In this document: in pieces, positions 25,748 through 36,539 of the stretch
Layout: the number at the start of each line of letters is the position of its first letter
How positions within the stretch are numbered: the stretch's first letter is position 1
NCBI RefSeq assembly: GCF_047948215.1
Contig: NC_134463.1
Location: 51,590,701 to 51,654,700, forward strand
Reading direction: 5' to 3'
Length of the DNA: 64,000 bases
From: Lycorma delicatula
Taxonomy: Eukaryota; Arthropoda; Insecta; Hemiptera; Fulgoridae
The notes under the pieces: generated by a model
Seen by the model: the letters and a program-made list of their open reading frames with translations, nothing else
Told to the model about the DNA's origin: nothing
Database searches by the model: none
Translations under genes and position numbers: made by a program

Positions 25748-26414
25748 ACTTCCTTGTACGCCTATTAAATTACATTTACATATTTTTTTTAAAAGGAAAA
25801 GTAAATAAATTTTTTTTTTCAAAAATAATTTCTGATATTTTTTTTATTGTTATTACTGAATTATTATTTATCGTAAAAATCTTTTTACTATCAGGTATTG
25901 ATAATTATTAATAAATCAGTATTCATAAATTAAAAAAAAAGGAGATGAAGTCTGATTCGAACCTTTCCCTTGTAAGACCAAATATTTCATTAATTAAAAT
26001 TTCACTTGGCTATAACTCTGGAACAATGAAAATAATTACCACTTACAATATATCATTGAAAAGCTCTCAACGAGGGCTTATTACTGCAGTTAAGAGAAAT
26101 ACCAAAATTCAGATTTTTTGGATTTTGGCTTTTTTTGGACACTTTTGGTTCATTCGATTGTACTCAAAAGGAGAGGTGCACAATTAGACGTTACAACAGT
26201 CCTAAATCCAAAATTTCAACATCCTACAGCTAATCGTTTTTGAGTTTTGTGAGATACGTACATACAGACGTATGTTTTGTGTACGTACATACAGACGTCA
26301 CGCCGAAACTAGTCAAAATGGATTTGGGGATGGTCAAAATGGATATTTCCGTTGAAATGTGAAAACCGAAATTTTTCGCGATCACAATACTGCTTTTATT
26401 TCGTATAAGGAAGT
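25748..26414. mobile_element. possible non-autonomous element with 13-bp inverted ends
   Basis: ACTTCCTTGTACG at 25748-25760 is repeated inverted at 26402-26414 with one mismatch, bounding 667 bp. The interior includes distinctive text (GTACGTACATACAGACGTC, GTCAAAATGGATATTTCCG) unlike plain AT-rich DNA and no credible open frame. GTACATACAGACGT occurs twice (about 26258 and 26285). No duplication is visible outside the ends. I have no second copy in this window, so the call rests on the ends alone. Confidence 0.45.
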
Positions 26415-26926
26415 AAAAATCACAAAATATTATACTTGTGTATTATTTAATAAGTCTATAATGGTTTTTATAACGCTGTTATAGTGTGGATAAAATCCAC
26501 ACTAAACTCTATAGACTTTACTTTACTTTGTTTTCTAAACTCTATAGAGAATAATGAATTCATGGATTGAATGAAAAATTTTAAAACTAAGTAAATAAAA
26601 AAATTAAATATGTCGATAATATTCTTCTTTTTGCAGAAACAAAAAAATGAATTTGAAGAAATTCTAAGTAGTATGAATTTATTATTACAAAGAAAATTCA
26701 ATTAATAAATAAATAAACTAAAGTTAAACAACAGTAATTAAAGTTTTTGTAACATGACACCATCGGTAAAATACAATTATTGCATAAAATATAAACTGCT
26801 TACCAATATACTATTCCTTTTCGTTTAGCGATTTCGGCTCTTTTGCAATCTTCATGTGGGGTTATAATTTATGACTGAAATATATAAGAGTATAAAACTG
26901 AGATGTTTAAACTATATACAGGGCGT
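26415..26926. other. AT-rich DNA with a small palindrome and local duplication
   Basis: AGTGTGGAT at 26483 is mirrored inverted after three bases, and AAACTCTATAGA occurs twice within 40 bp (about 26504 and 26537). No gene seen. Confidence 0.5.
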
Positions 26927-27060
26927 TTCATAATGTTCTTAGGAGTTACAAAAATTCAGTACAAATAAGTATTTCACTTACCTATATGAAAGTTATACGA
27001 GGTGATGTAGGGACTCAAACAGTTTTTTGTTAAAATATATAAATGTTCAACATGTGCTCC
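26927..27060. repeat. possible transposon end (CAGGGCGTTTC type)
   Basis: TATATACAGGGCGTTTCATA is the kind of terminal string seen at the start of many mariner-like elements and resembles ATACAGAATGATTTCG at the start of the transposon in the inverted repeat (about 50511) and CAGAATGTTTTTAAAATGG at 35461. Only one end is seen. Confidence 0.3.
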
Positions 27061-27520
27061 TCTGGTGACACGGAACACATCAACACGAAAGTCTAGCACT
27101 TTCTAGTCTATCTCTGTCTATGCCACTTCCTCTGGAGAACGGGGCGAATTTCTCCCTTCAAATAACTAGGGCTCTGTTAGGGGCACTCCTGCTAGCCCAT
27201 AGGTGCTGGTACCGAAAGGACTTCAGCGGATGGAGTGAAGGGGAATCACGCCGGGATTATTAGGCTCAAAAGCTTAGTCTCTCACGGTCAGAACCAGTAA
27301 ATAAATTTCACGCTAGTACATACAGATAGGAACGCAAATGACCAAATCCGTCCATAAATAAAACTTAAAAATTTATAACCGCCACTAAATAACGATGTAA
27401 TCCGCCCGATAATAGAAAGATACAGCAGCAAGGGACATTGTCCAGACTCTGCGATGTGTAGGGAGAAATATTGAAACTCCCGCCGTTCTTGCGTTCCGTT
27501 CCGTTTTATTCTTTTTTTAA
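27061..27520. other. GC-richer unassigned block
   Basis: Two stretches (about 27115-27290 and 27400-27510) are much richer in G+C than the surroundings and non-coding. They lie just downstream of the minus-strand LINE at 27540-28690 and could be its 3' untranslated region, or a separate element such as an LTR. No repeat partner exists in the window. Confidence 0.4.
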
Positions 27521-27539
27521 AAATATATTAAATAACTTA

Positions 27540-28690
27540 CTGTTTTTCTTCTTTTTTGTTTCACCTGACTTGAGAGTACGTTGAATCAACCATTTTTATG
27601 TGTTCTGTGCCTTTCTTTTAGTCCAGTATTATTTCATTTTTTCCGATTTTACTTTCCTTTCTTCCTCAGAGAATTGGATCTTACGTTTGGTTTTAGTTTT
27701 GGCTTGAAAATTATTTTTTTCGTCTTTGGTAATTGTTCTGGAACCTGGATTCTGTAATTTTGAGTGCGATTAGATATTTTTCTGTTTACCTGAACCGATT
27801 TGTTTTGGTTTGGTTGTGGAAATAATCGAAGATTTGTTTGGTTAGTTTTTTTGCTTTCATTCTGAGGATGTGTCTATAGAAGTCAATTTTTTTCTCAATT
27901 TTTGACAATTTTTTTTGTGTAGGGTTTCGTTTTTGATTTGGATTAGTTTGTTGTTTTGGAATTTGGAGCCTAAGATTTTTCTTTCTTTGATCTCCAGTCA
28001 TTTGATTAGGCCGTAGTTAATGATGGATGATGTTTCGGCTGCGTAAAGGGCTTTTTTTTTTATTAGCGTGTGTAGTGATGTATTTTTACATTTCAGGAGA
28101 GATACATTTTGCTGTAAGTGTTTCTGGTGAGTTGAAAGGCTAATTTGAGTTTGTTTCTTATGGCTTCCATTACCTTTTTCTCTAGGGCATTCCAGCTGAT
28201 GCATTATCCGAGATATTTAAATACTTTGACTATTTCTATCTCTTATTCTGAAGGTGTCTCTAATTTTAAGGTGTCTTGCTGGATTTTTGATATTTGTCAA
28301 TACTTTTGTCTTTTCAAAAAAGACTTTGAGACGTATTTTTGCTGTTTGTTTTTCAAGTTCTAATGTTGGTTCTTTGGCTTTATCCCATGTCTCAGCTAGT
28401 AGGGTCATGACGTTTGCGAAAGCTAAACAATTGCTTTTGACATCTTTGTTTTTTTTTCCTAGTCGGATTCCAATAAGGATATTTTAGTTCCATTCTCAAA
28501 TTTTTTTCAGGGCGCAGTTGAGTAGTTGTTAGAAGAGTCCATCTCCTTGTACGCCGGCATTAATCTCTAAAGGGTCGGTTAGTTTTACCATTAATTAAAC
28601 CTTGCATTACATACTGGTGAGGGTTTTATTAAATAAATTTATGGTTTTATTGCCTAGTTGTAGTTGTTTTACGATGGAGAAAAAGAGTCT
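27540..28690 (-). pseudogene. LINE reverse transcriptase C-terminal half, decayed
   Basis: Minus-strand reading in order: a motif-B remnant (INAGVQGDGLF near 28550), the catalytic region FANVMTLLAETWDKAK near 28410 where the second motif should read FADD, then LEKQTAKIRLKVFFEKTKV and TNIKN, an RT thumb/connection segment (KALYAAETSSIINYG near 28040), and the C-terminal IDFYRHILRMKAKKLTKQIF near 27860. These are the landmarks of endonuclease-reverse-transcriptase LINEs, the same group as the element at 10540-12690 but less eroded. The active-site aspartates are changed (FADD to FANV), and there are stops and shifts throughout. The 5' half is missing. Confidence 0.8.
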
Positions 28691-29440
28691 CGGTCTATTG
28701 AGTATATACTTTTAGGAAATGGATGAAAGTGGTGTTATTTTTATTATTGCTATTAATTTTTATTTCATTTATTACTTTAAGATGTTTGTTATTACGTAAC
28801 ATAATTTCAATTTTTTAATAAAATTAAATTCGTTATAACATTTTGAATGAAGTTTCTGTGAAGTAAATAATAATTTTAAATAATTATTTTTCTCGTACGT
28901 AAAATTAAATTAGAAATTAAAATTTAATTTCAAGTTAAAATACGCTTTAGGGATTATTAGTCTTGTTATAATCTTTTTCCATCGACTGTTTTAGTACATA
29001 TATTATACACGTCTACACAAATTTAATACTATTACATTCAGTCCAGTTCATTATTTTTCTTAACTAACTTTTAATATTTAATCTGAACTCCATTAAACAG
29101 TTTTATAAGCCTACTTTAGTTTCTAAATTATTAATATAAAAACAAGCATGCACACATGGAAACATACACACGCTCGTATATATATATATTTTCGCAATAT
29201 AATAAGGCTTCATTAATAATAAAAAATCCACATCATGAACTACCCTTTCAATACTATTGTTATTATTATTACTTTTAATTGTATAAATGTTTCTAGGTCT
29301 GTTTTTTACTGTAATGAAAGTGGTTAGTAATTTTAAAAAAATCGAAAAGAAATTTTTTTTACAATTTGATTTTTAGCTAAACGTTCACTGAATTTTATCC
29401 GGTGAAATCAATAATATGAGAGGTAGCAACATGGATTAGT
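28691..29440. other. AT-rich intergenic DNA
   Basis: No gene or shared repeat seen. Confidence 0.6.
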
Positions 29441-31242
29441 ACAGGGTTACGTTATATAATAAAGGCGTAAGTTATGTAATGACTTGTACAGCTGTAGCCT
29501 TAATAACAGTTTATTCGAAAAGCGAGTAGGTCAGGTGGTATCTGTATTAAAATGGGCATATTTGAACTTTTTCTACATGATATATAATTTTTGCTTTAAT
29601 GCCTCCGGAATGTCATTAGAAATAATTATTTCGTTATGCGCCGGTTGAAAAATGTGTGCTTAAATTTTATTAAAATTTAAAAAACATCGAAAAAATATCC
29701 ATTTATTTTTTCTTCTATTTCCCTAGATAAATTGATAACTATTCATTTTAGAGAAAAGATCGAGAAAGAAAAAGGTTTTTTTATTAAATTTCATACACAA
29801 TATCATCGGTTACGAAATCGAAAAATTTGTTATTATTGATGTAAAAATAAAATAACTGTCAAAAAAATTTAAAAAAGAAACGACATTTTTGTGAATTTTT
29901 TTGACTAATTAATTATATTGTACATAGAACCTCCTGATTTTTCCTCAAATAAATTTTTGATATGATAAAGGAAAACGCCAAATTTCAACAAAATCGGTCC
30001 TACAGTTTTCCACAATAATTGGCATCCAGTTTAAAAAAAAAAAAAATGCAATTTTTTCCAAATTGTGTAGAACCTGAAATGAAGTATCTAGATACTTAAA
30101 AATTTAATCACATATAAAATAGCACTCAAACTTTTAAATGAAGTCTGAAAACTTCAATTGATTAAGTAGGGTAGCCTAGGGAATTTTTCAGACATACTAG
30201 CACTTTTAACAAACTAAATTATTGGTTTTTTTTAATCGATATCTTGTAAGCAAAAAATTTTAAATATCATACTGGCACACATAAATTATTGATAAATATC
30301 AGTATATTAATTTCCTGATAATACTTTATGCCAAAAGTTGTGCAATGGTGGAGAAATTTGATATTTGATTGATTATATCTGCGGAAAAATTAACGAATCC
30401 TAACATTTTTTTTAAAGAAGCGTCTTTCCGAGTATTTTTAAGCTGTACTTTTTTTTAAATTAATTTACATAAAAATTCGTGAAGATATTCAATCTACATT
30501 GCCTAAAAGCAAAAAAAAAAAATTGCACGAATGTTTGAAAAATTCCCTAGGTTCTCCTAATTAACCGATTTTAATTTTTCAAAATGCATTTAAATATTTG
30601 AGTAATTTTTTATAGGTGATTAAATATTCAAGTATCTAGATTCTTTGTTTCAGGTTCTGTACAATTTGGAAGAATCGAATTTTTTTTTAAAATCTGGATT
30701 GAAAAATTATTGTGAAAAAACTGTCAACCGATTTTGTTGAAATTTGGCGTGTTGTTTTATGATATCAGAAAGTTATCCGTGGCAAAATCTGAAGGTTCTT
30801 TGTATAATATAAGTACTCGAAAATAATTCACAAAAAATCTTGTTTCTTTTTTCACTTTTTTGACAGCTATTCTATTTTTGCATCAATAATAACGTATTTT
30901 TCGATTTGTAACCGATGATATTATGAATAAAATTTAATAGCAAAACTTTGTTCACTAAAATGAACAATTATCGTGTTTTCTAGGGAAATGAGAGAAAAAA
31001 TGGATATTATTGCGATTTTTTTTATATTTTGTATATTAAAAATTTAAGTACACCTTTTTTAACTGGCACAACGAGATAATTATTTCTGATAAAATTCCGG
31101 AGGCATTAAAACAAAAATTAGCGAACACATAGAAAAAGTCCAACCGAAAACAGATACCGCCTGGATTGAAGTACATGTTTATACAAACTACAAAATCTAA
31201 CTTGTCGAAATACAGTATACTGTTTTTAGCAATAAAACCCTG
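29441..31242. mobile_element. 1.8-kb foldback element with ~700-bp arms
   Basis: The left arm (about 29527-30210, possibly starting at CAGGGTT near 29441) recurs inverted at about 30530-31165 (possibly ending AACCCTG near 31242). Matching landmarks include GTGGTATCTG / CAGATACCGC, TTTAATGCCTCCGGAAT / ATTCCGGAGGCATTAAA, ATATCATCGGTTAC / GTAACCGATGATAT, GCCAAATTTCAACAAAATCGG / CCGATTTTGTTGAAATTTGGC split across the arms, and CCTAGGGAATTTTTCA / TGAAAAATTCCCTAGG. Identity is roughly 75-80% by eye and the loop about 320 bp. There is no open frame. It resembles a foldback-type DNA transposon or an aged head-to-head pair of one repeat. Confidence 0.85.
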
Positions 31243-31253
31243 AAAGAAGAGTA

Positions 31254-31261
31254 GGTTAAGA
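31254..31261 (+). repeat. left 8-bp target-site duplication of the MITE
   Basis: GGTTAAGA, repeated exactly at 31516-31523. Confidence 0.85.
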
Positions 31262-31515
31262 CAGTGATTCCCAAAATGTGCTCCGTGGCGGCGTAGGGAG
31301 CCGCATCACCGTTACAGAGACGCCGCGAAATATTGTAAAAGCTTTATAAATAATTGAACCAAGTCATTTATATTATATTATAAAAATAAATAATAATAAA
31401 TATACTCGAGTTTTACTTATTTTTATCTCTTACTTACGAGTAGTCATAATTTTACTTAGGGCGTCATGGAAAAATTTTAAGGGCGCCGCGACTCGGAAAA
31501 GTTTTGGAGCCACTT
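31262..31515. mobile_element. hAT-like MITE
   Basis: A 254-bp non-coding element beginning CAGTGATTCCCAAAATGTGC and ending with the inverted counterpart CTCGGAAAAGTTTTGGAGCC plus ACTT. The CAGTGRTTCCCAAA-type end and the perfect 8-bp duplication GGTTAAGA (31254-31261 and 31516-31523) are both signatures of hAT elements. Subterminal GC-rich blocks (GGCGGCGTAGGG and GGGCGCCGCGAC) are partly inverted as well. It lacks any transposase, so it would have been moved in trans by a hAT element not present in this window. Confidence 0.85.
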
Positions 31516-31523
31516 GGTTAAGA
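31516..31523 (+). repeat. right 8-bp target-site duplication of the MITE
   Basis: GGTTAAGA, matching 31254-31261. Confidence 0.85.
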
Positions 31524-32223
31524 AGCAAAATATTTAAAAATTATATATATATACTATTTCTCTTTCATATTATTTTCTTTCTTTTGCCTTATTTTTCATT
31601 CCTTCCTCTTGTTATTTATGTATTATTTATATTTGTTTCCAATAGTTTATATAAATACTTCATTTGGCACCTCTTTAATATTCGTCACCTCTTTTTCAGT
31701 AACCGCATTTCATTCCTGTGCATTTAATTCCACTTTATATAAAGTTCTCCTTCCTTTATATTTCTGTTCTTTTTTCATTTGCCATTTCTGTAAATGAATT
31801 TTCAGACATGCCAATATAATTTTAAAGCAATATAACAGTAAAATAATATTAAACTATTTCTTTATTGATCCTTGATTGACTGGTTGATTTCTCTCTTTTT
31901 GTGCTCATTAGTAAGAAAGAATATTGAATTGCAAGGATATTGAATTTAAATATAATAGTTGAAACCCCGCTCTACAACTATATTAAAACACATAGTTTAT
32001 AACTATGTTAAAAGTTGAAGAAGTAGGTTAGTAACTGACCTCAAAATAAATAAATAAATTGACCTATTTAGAGGAATGTTATCGTTTATATATGATTAAT
32101 TTTTTTTAACCAGTTACCCTTCCTGAAGTCTCCCCTACAAATAATGTAGATCAACTATCACCGGTGAAATTATTTATAATAATCGATGTAAATTAACTTC
32201 AGTGTAGTTTTAGGTAGCTAAAC
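31524..32223. other. AT-rich intergenic DNA
   Basis: No gene or shared repeat seen. Confidence 0.6.
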
Positions 32224-32233
32224 ATTAAAACTA
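32224..32233 (+). repeat. left 10-bp target-site duplication of SINE copy 2
   Basis: ATTAAAACTA, repeated exactly at 32517-32526 right after the SINE A-tail. Confidence 0.8.
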
Positions 32234-32516
32234 ACCCACTGGGTTGGTCTAGTGGTGAACGCGTCTTCGCAAATCAGCTGATTTCGAAGTCGAGAGTTCT
32301 AATGTTCAAATCCTAATAAAGGCAGTTACTTTTATACAGGTTTGAATACTAGATCGTAGATACCGGTGTTCTTTGGTGGTTGAGTTTCAATTAACCACAA
32401 ATCTCAGAAATGGTCGACCCGAGGCTGTACAAGACTACACATCACTTACACTCATACATGTCATCCTGTGAAGTAATACCTGACGGTGATTCCCGGAGAG
32501 TAAACAGGAAAAAAAA
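32234..32516 (+). repeat. tRNA-derived SINE, family I, copy 2 (complete short form)
   Basis: The head reads GGGTTGGTCTAGTGGTGAAC (A box) with GTTCAAATCCT (B box) about 55 bases later; the body carries CTAGATCGTAGATACCGG and the end is TAAACAGG followed by A9. It is bounded by the duplication ATTAAAACTA, which fixes the unit at 283 bp including the tail. This is the best-defined copy of the family in the window and shows that the short form ends at the A-tail, whereas copies 3 and 4 continue for about 150 bp. Confidence 0.9.
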
Positions 32517-32526
32517 ATTAAAACTA
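32517..32526 (+). repeat. right 10-bp target-site duplication of SINE copy 2
   Basis: ATTAAAACTA, matching 32224-32233. Confidence 0.8.
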
Positions 32527-32934
32527 CTGAGAAAGCAAAAACCGTTGACTATTTATTTTGTTTAACGAACTGATCAAATTAATTTTTATTTTTCAGAATA
32601 AATATACGAATGACATTTAAATAGTGCCAAAAATAATTTTTCTTTGGGCAATTTATATTTTTTCATGGTTTCTTACGAATGTTTTTTTTTGCCTGTGTGT
32701 GAACATTTACAATCGGTACCTTGTAGGTTACCATAAGTAAATCTAAACAGGTGAAGAAAGATCCCCTACGAAACCCATCATTAAAGCATACAAATGTTCA
32801 ACACCTTATATATAAGAAAAGTACTTGTGCAAGTGGTACAACTACAGTATAAATTCTACTACTTAAAATAGTAGTAGAAATAAATTACAAGAAGGAAAAG
32901 TAAAAACGGTGTCATCAATACGAAATATGAAAAC
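32527..32934. other. AT-rich DNA with a small hairpin
   Basis: TTCTACTACTT near 32854 is mirrored inverted after a few bases. No gene seen. Confidence 0.5.
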
Positions 32935-34560
32935 AACACTATTGATAAAATAGATATTTGTCGGTAAATAGAGTAACTATACTAGGTGTGGTGATAGAAA
33001 TAGGTGTTATTCGTAGACTGCAAAAGTGAAGTTCACTACACAATGACTGAGTCAGCCTGTGTTCCTTTTCCAGGTCACTCTTCTGGTCCAATCTTCCAGG
33101 TCCACGTAGAAAAGTTTCAGTCGCGATGTCATCGCTGTTGTCCAATAAATTTACTGCCAGATAATGTACACGATTGTTGAACCTCAGTTTAAACCGCGAG
33201 CCAATTTTTTTTTAATCTCTTCGTAAACAGAAGGCAATCCCTAGAAGTCATGAATTTCTCTACTGTAACGAATCTCGGCGCCTCTTTTATGGTTCTCACC
33301 AGTTTATTTTGAAATCTTTGAACTATTTCAATATTGCTATTACTCGTCTTGCCCCGTAACTGAAATCCAATATATTCAGATAGGTTTGAGGAAAACTCTG
33401 CAAATCAACAGTTTATTACATAAAAATAATTGTGCATTTATTTCCAGAAACCAGTTTAGTTTCATATACTTGATGTTAAGCTCTTTTCTCTTTTCTATCA
33501 CGTGACTTTTCCACGTTAGGCGATCCAAGTGTAGGTCGAGGTACCCAATCTGTGTGAGAGATGTAGATGCCATTCAGGTGGAAACTTTGTACAATCACCC
33601 TTTCTCATCGTAAATGTCACATCGCTCGACTTGTTCTGATTCGTTTCATTTTTCATTTCGTGATCCACGCGGTGATCTCATCAAACTCTGATTGTAATTT
33701 AGCCGAGGGTTGATTCAAATCTTAATCATTAGCTAGGATTGCTGTGTCATCTCCAAACAAAATGCCACAGTGATGTAATCTTGAGCAGTAAGATCTGATG
33801 TGAAAAATGAAAAGAGAACAGGTACCAAAACAGAGCCCTGAGGAACTTCCAACTTCATATCGATGAACCAATCCTAATTGAATTTAACTTGGGAAAAGTG
33901 CCGCCTAGCCAGGTAAATTTGCAGGACTAAGTAAAATAGCTGAGGGATGCTCGTTTTAACTTATAAGAAGACCATGCAGCCAGATCTTACTAGAGGCTTG
34001 CTAAAAATCCAAAAACGATGTTGAGCAGTGCTTCTCCTCCAAGCACCTGGTTATGGATGTAAAAAATTTAAGTGTTTGTTCATTGGTAAAGTGCCCATTC
34101 CTAAACCCATACTGATGATCACCTCTCGCTTCAAGATAGGTATCAGCTTGCAGAGAAACAGATTTTCAAATAACTTGGATAGTATCGATAGAAGACTTAT
34201 AGGTCTGTAGGAGGTAACATCATGTAGAAATTTACCTGTCTTCGGGAACATTACTATATAGAAGAATTTCCATTCAAATAAGAAACATGCTGTTCGGAAG
34301 ATTCCATTGAAAAATTCTTTTATGTACCAGATAGCCTAGTACAGAATCATAAATAATATCTTATGACTGATCAATTTAAAGCGTAGAGCCTTTTTTAATG
34401 TCTTCTCTTTCTTGATTACTCCTATGTTGAAAAATACTTAATTGGTAGACATAGATGAATGGAAGTGTTTAGAAATTCATCTATTTTATCTTCATCAGGA
34501 TCCTGTACGTCCAGCGCTGAAAAAACCTTGATCAGATGGAAGAAAATACGTCAGCCTTTT
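32935..34560 (-). pseudogene. Jockey-like LINE reverse transcriptase, decayed
   Basis: Minus-strand order: a pre-RT block with DVQDPDEDKIDEFLN (about 34490), the RT fingers VTSYRPISLLSILSKLFENL (34150-34220), HQYGFRNG-like text and TNEQTLKFFT near 34080, a motif-A remnant LDFQQAS near 34000, the active-site block HCGILFGDDTAILAND near 33760 (FGDD in place of Y/F-A-D-D), then LNQPSAKLQSEFDEITAWI, DVTFTMRKGDCTKFPPEW near 33600, the thumb YLDLHLDRLTWKSHVIEKRK at 33540 and NKLLICRVFLKPI near 33390. The arrangement, in particular YRPISLL and YLG-like LDRRLTWK blocks, is that of Jockey-clade elements. Several frameshifts and stops are present; the endonuclease part is absent. Confidence 0.85.
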
Positions 34561-35458
34561 CGGAGTCGCTCCGATTAATTATACATTAAAATTAAAACGA
34601 CAAAGTAAAAAAAGTTAAAATTGAAAATTTTTCCGTTTCTAACCGTATGAATAAATGTAAACAATTTTACTTATAACACTTATATATATATATATGTTAA
34701 ACAATTTTATTGTTATTTTTAATTTTATCTACCAAAATATTTTCGGTAACGTATTACCTTGTGTTTTATTATGATTACTTTCTTTGTCTAAAATTTAAAA
34801 ACTCGAAAAATAATATACAGAATAAAATATACTGACAAAAAAGATAGGTTTATTAAAAGGACATGCTGTTATGAAACTTATTTTTTTTAAATTTTTATTC
34901 TAAAAATAAGTACTTAATTTCATCTCAGTATTTTTCATAAGTTAATTATAAATTAACTTAAAATCGATTACCAATTTCATCCGTTTTTATAAAATTGTTT
35001 TAAAGCAGTATATTATATAAAAATATTATCATAAGAATTATTATTTAGTAAGGTCACAAAACTACAACAACTCATTTTCCTCTTCCATTGATTTACATCA
35101 GTGGGTTGGGTAATTTGAATATACTGTAGTCCACTCCTTCTCAGTCTGTCGCTTCCTTTTTTTAAAAGGCACGTCTTTGTGATTATACAAGAATTAATAG
35201 GTATCTCAGAGATGGCTCTGCTATCCTTCTCTTTATACTGTCCTTCAGCCAACTCTTTTTTCTCATTCACTGACAAACCCTATTTTGTAAATCCTTGTCA
35301 TTATAACTAACTCCCCTAGAACCACAATCTTTTATGAAGAGATAAACATATAATTATTACACCGGATATCTAGCAGTAATCTAGGATTTAATTTGCTTTA
35401 TCTGATTTTATATACGTTTTAATTTGTTAAAATAATTTGTATTTTTTATATATATATA
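34561..35458. other. AT-rich intergenic DNA
   Basis: No gene or shared repeat seen. A (TA)n run lies near 34679-34694 and another at 35447-35461. Confidence 0.55.
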
Positions 35459-35870
35459 TATACAGAATGTTTTTAAAATGGTGGCCTGTCTATACTTTCT
35501 TGGACTAAACAAACAATATCCTTACAAAAAATGGCAATTTCTCCTTCGTTCTCCTACTGTTCATCATTTTTTATTTTTATATAAAAATTTATATCTCAAG
35601 TTCGGATAGACGAATCGCGTTAACAGTTGGTAAGCGTCTTGGTAATAAAGTTTCAAAATTAGCAAATAATCAGGATTTAAATACCTTCGTAAATTAAAAA
35701 ATGGCGGCCAAGTTTATTTTTCAATCCGTTATATCTGCATAAATATTAGTTTTATCAAATTTATGTTATTTACTATAATATTAAGCCTTTTAATTTGAAC
35801 AAAATTATATTTTATTTTCTTGAATCTGTTAACAAATAGTCGAGTTATGGCAGATAACTATTGTCGTAAT
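35459..35870. repeat. possible mariner-like transposon 5' fragment
   Basis: Starts ATACAGAATGTTTTTAAAATGG and continues with text such as ATGGCAATTTCTCCTTCG and AATGGCGGCCAAG, a composition I associate with non-coding 5' regions of insect mariner-like elements whose ends read ATACAGRRTGTTT. It resembles the terminal string at 50511 in this window. No transposase reading follows. Confidence 0.35.
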
Positions 35871-36189
35871 TATGTATCTGTTTTCATGTCCTCCACTTTA
35901 CATTCAATTCGATGAAATATTAATTGTTTTTATTTAATGTTAATACTACTATTTTAAATTAGTATCAAATTAAGTAATAATTTTCTCACAATAATACACC
36001 TAGTAATAATGATACATGAATATTTTTTTCGTTATATGCTATATAAGAAAAGATATACTATATACAAATATAAAATCCGAGATTCAGAGCATATTCAGAA
36101 TGTAATCAGATATAACAAAAAAAGATCCAAAAGAGTACTGAAGTTTAATTAAGCAGAATCTATATCTATGTATATATATATTCTAGCAT

Positions 36190-36525
36190 CCTGCCAGAGC
36201 TGTGTGGTTACTTGAGTTTCCCGTCGCGGTCAATGTTTTTTATTATTTTATGTTTTTTAGACAAGTAACCGTAGCCAGGTACAGCCAATCGCGTCGCACA
36301 GATAGTAAAATTAGCAATGGTGGTTGATCAGCAGCGCCGTACATCGTCGCAATTCTTAATTATTCTAATTCATAAACCTAAAAAATGGATTTTAAATACA
36401 CATGTGAAGAATATTTACAAGCCGAAACAAATAGAGCATCCCGTGCGGCTTCTCCCGCGATATATGGATACTAGCATCTTCCGTCCCGGTCAGGGGATAT
36501 TTAGCTCGTCATGGATCGCTTCAAT
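36190..36525 (+). other. GC-richer unique block upstream of a candidate exon
   Basis: Compared with its surroundings this block is rich in G+C and CpG (GTCGCGG, ATCGCGTCGCACAG, GCGGCTTCTCCCGCG). It contains an inverted pair GGTTACTTG / CAAGTAACC about 50 bp apart. It reads like a 5' untranslated or promoter region, but no core promoter motif decides it. Confidence 0.35.
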
Positions 36526-36539
36526 CGCCCTTCTCGTCT
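36526..36539 (+). repeat. left 14-bp target-site duplication of R1-like LINE
   Basis: CGCCCTTCTCGTCT, repeated exactly at 37942-37955. Confidence 0.92.

Noticed and set aside
25498..25911. 137-codon hydrophobic open frame resembling a membrane protein
   Set aside because: F/L/I/K-rich read-through of AT-rich DNA that crosses into the inverted-end element; no conserved motif.
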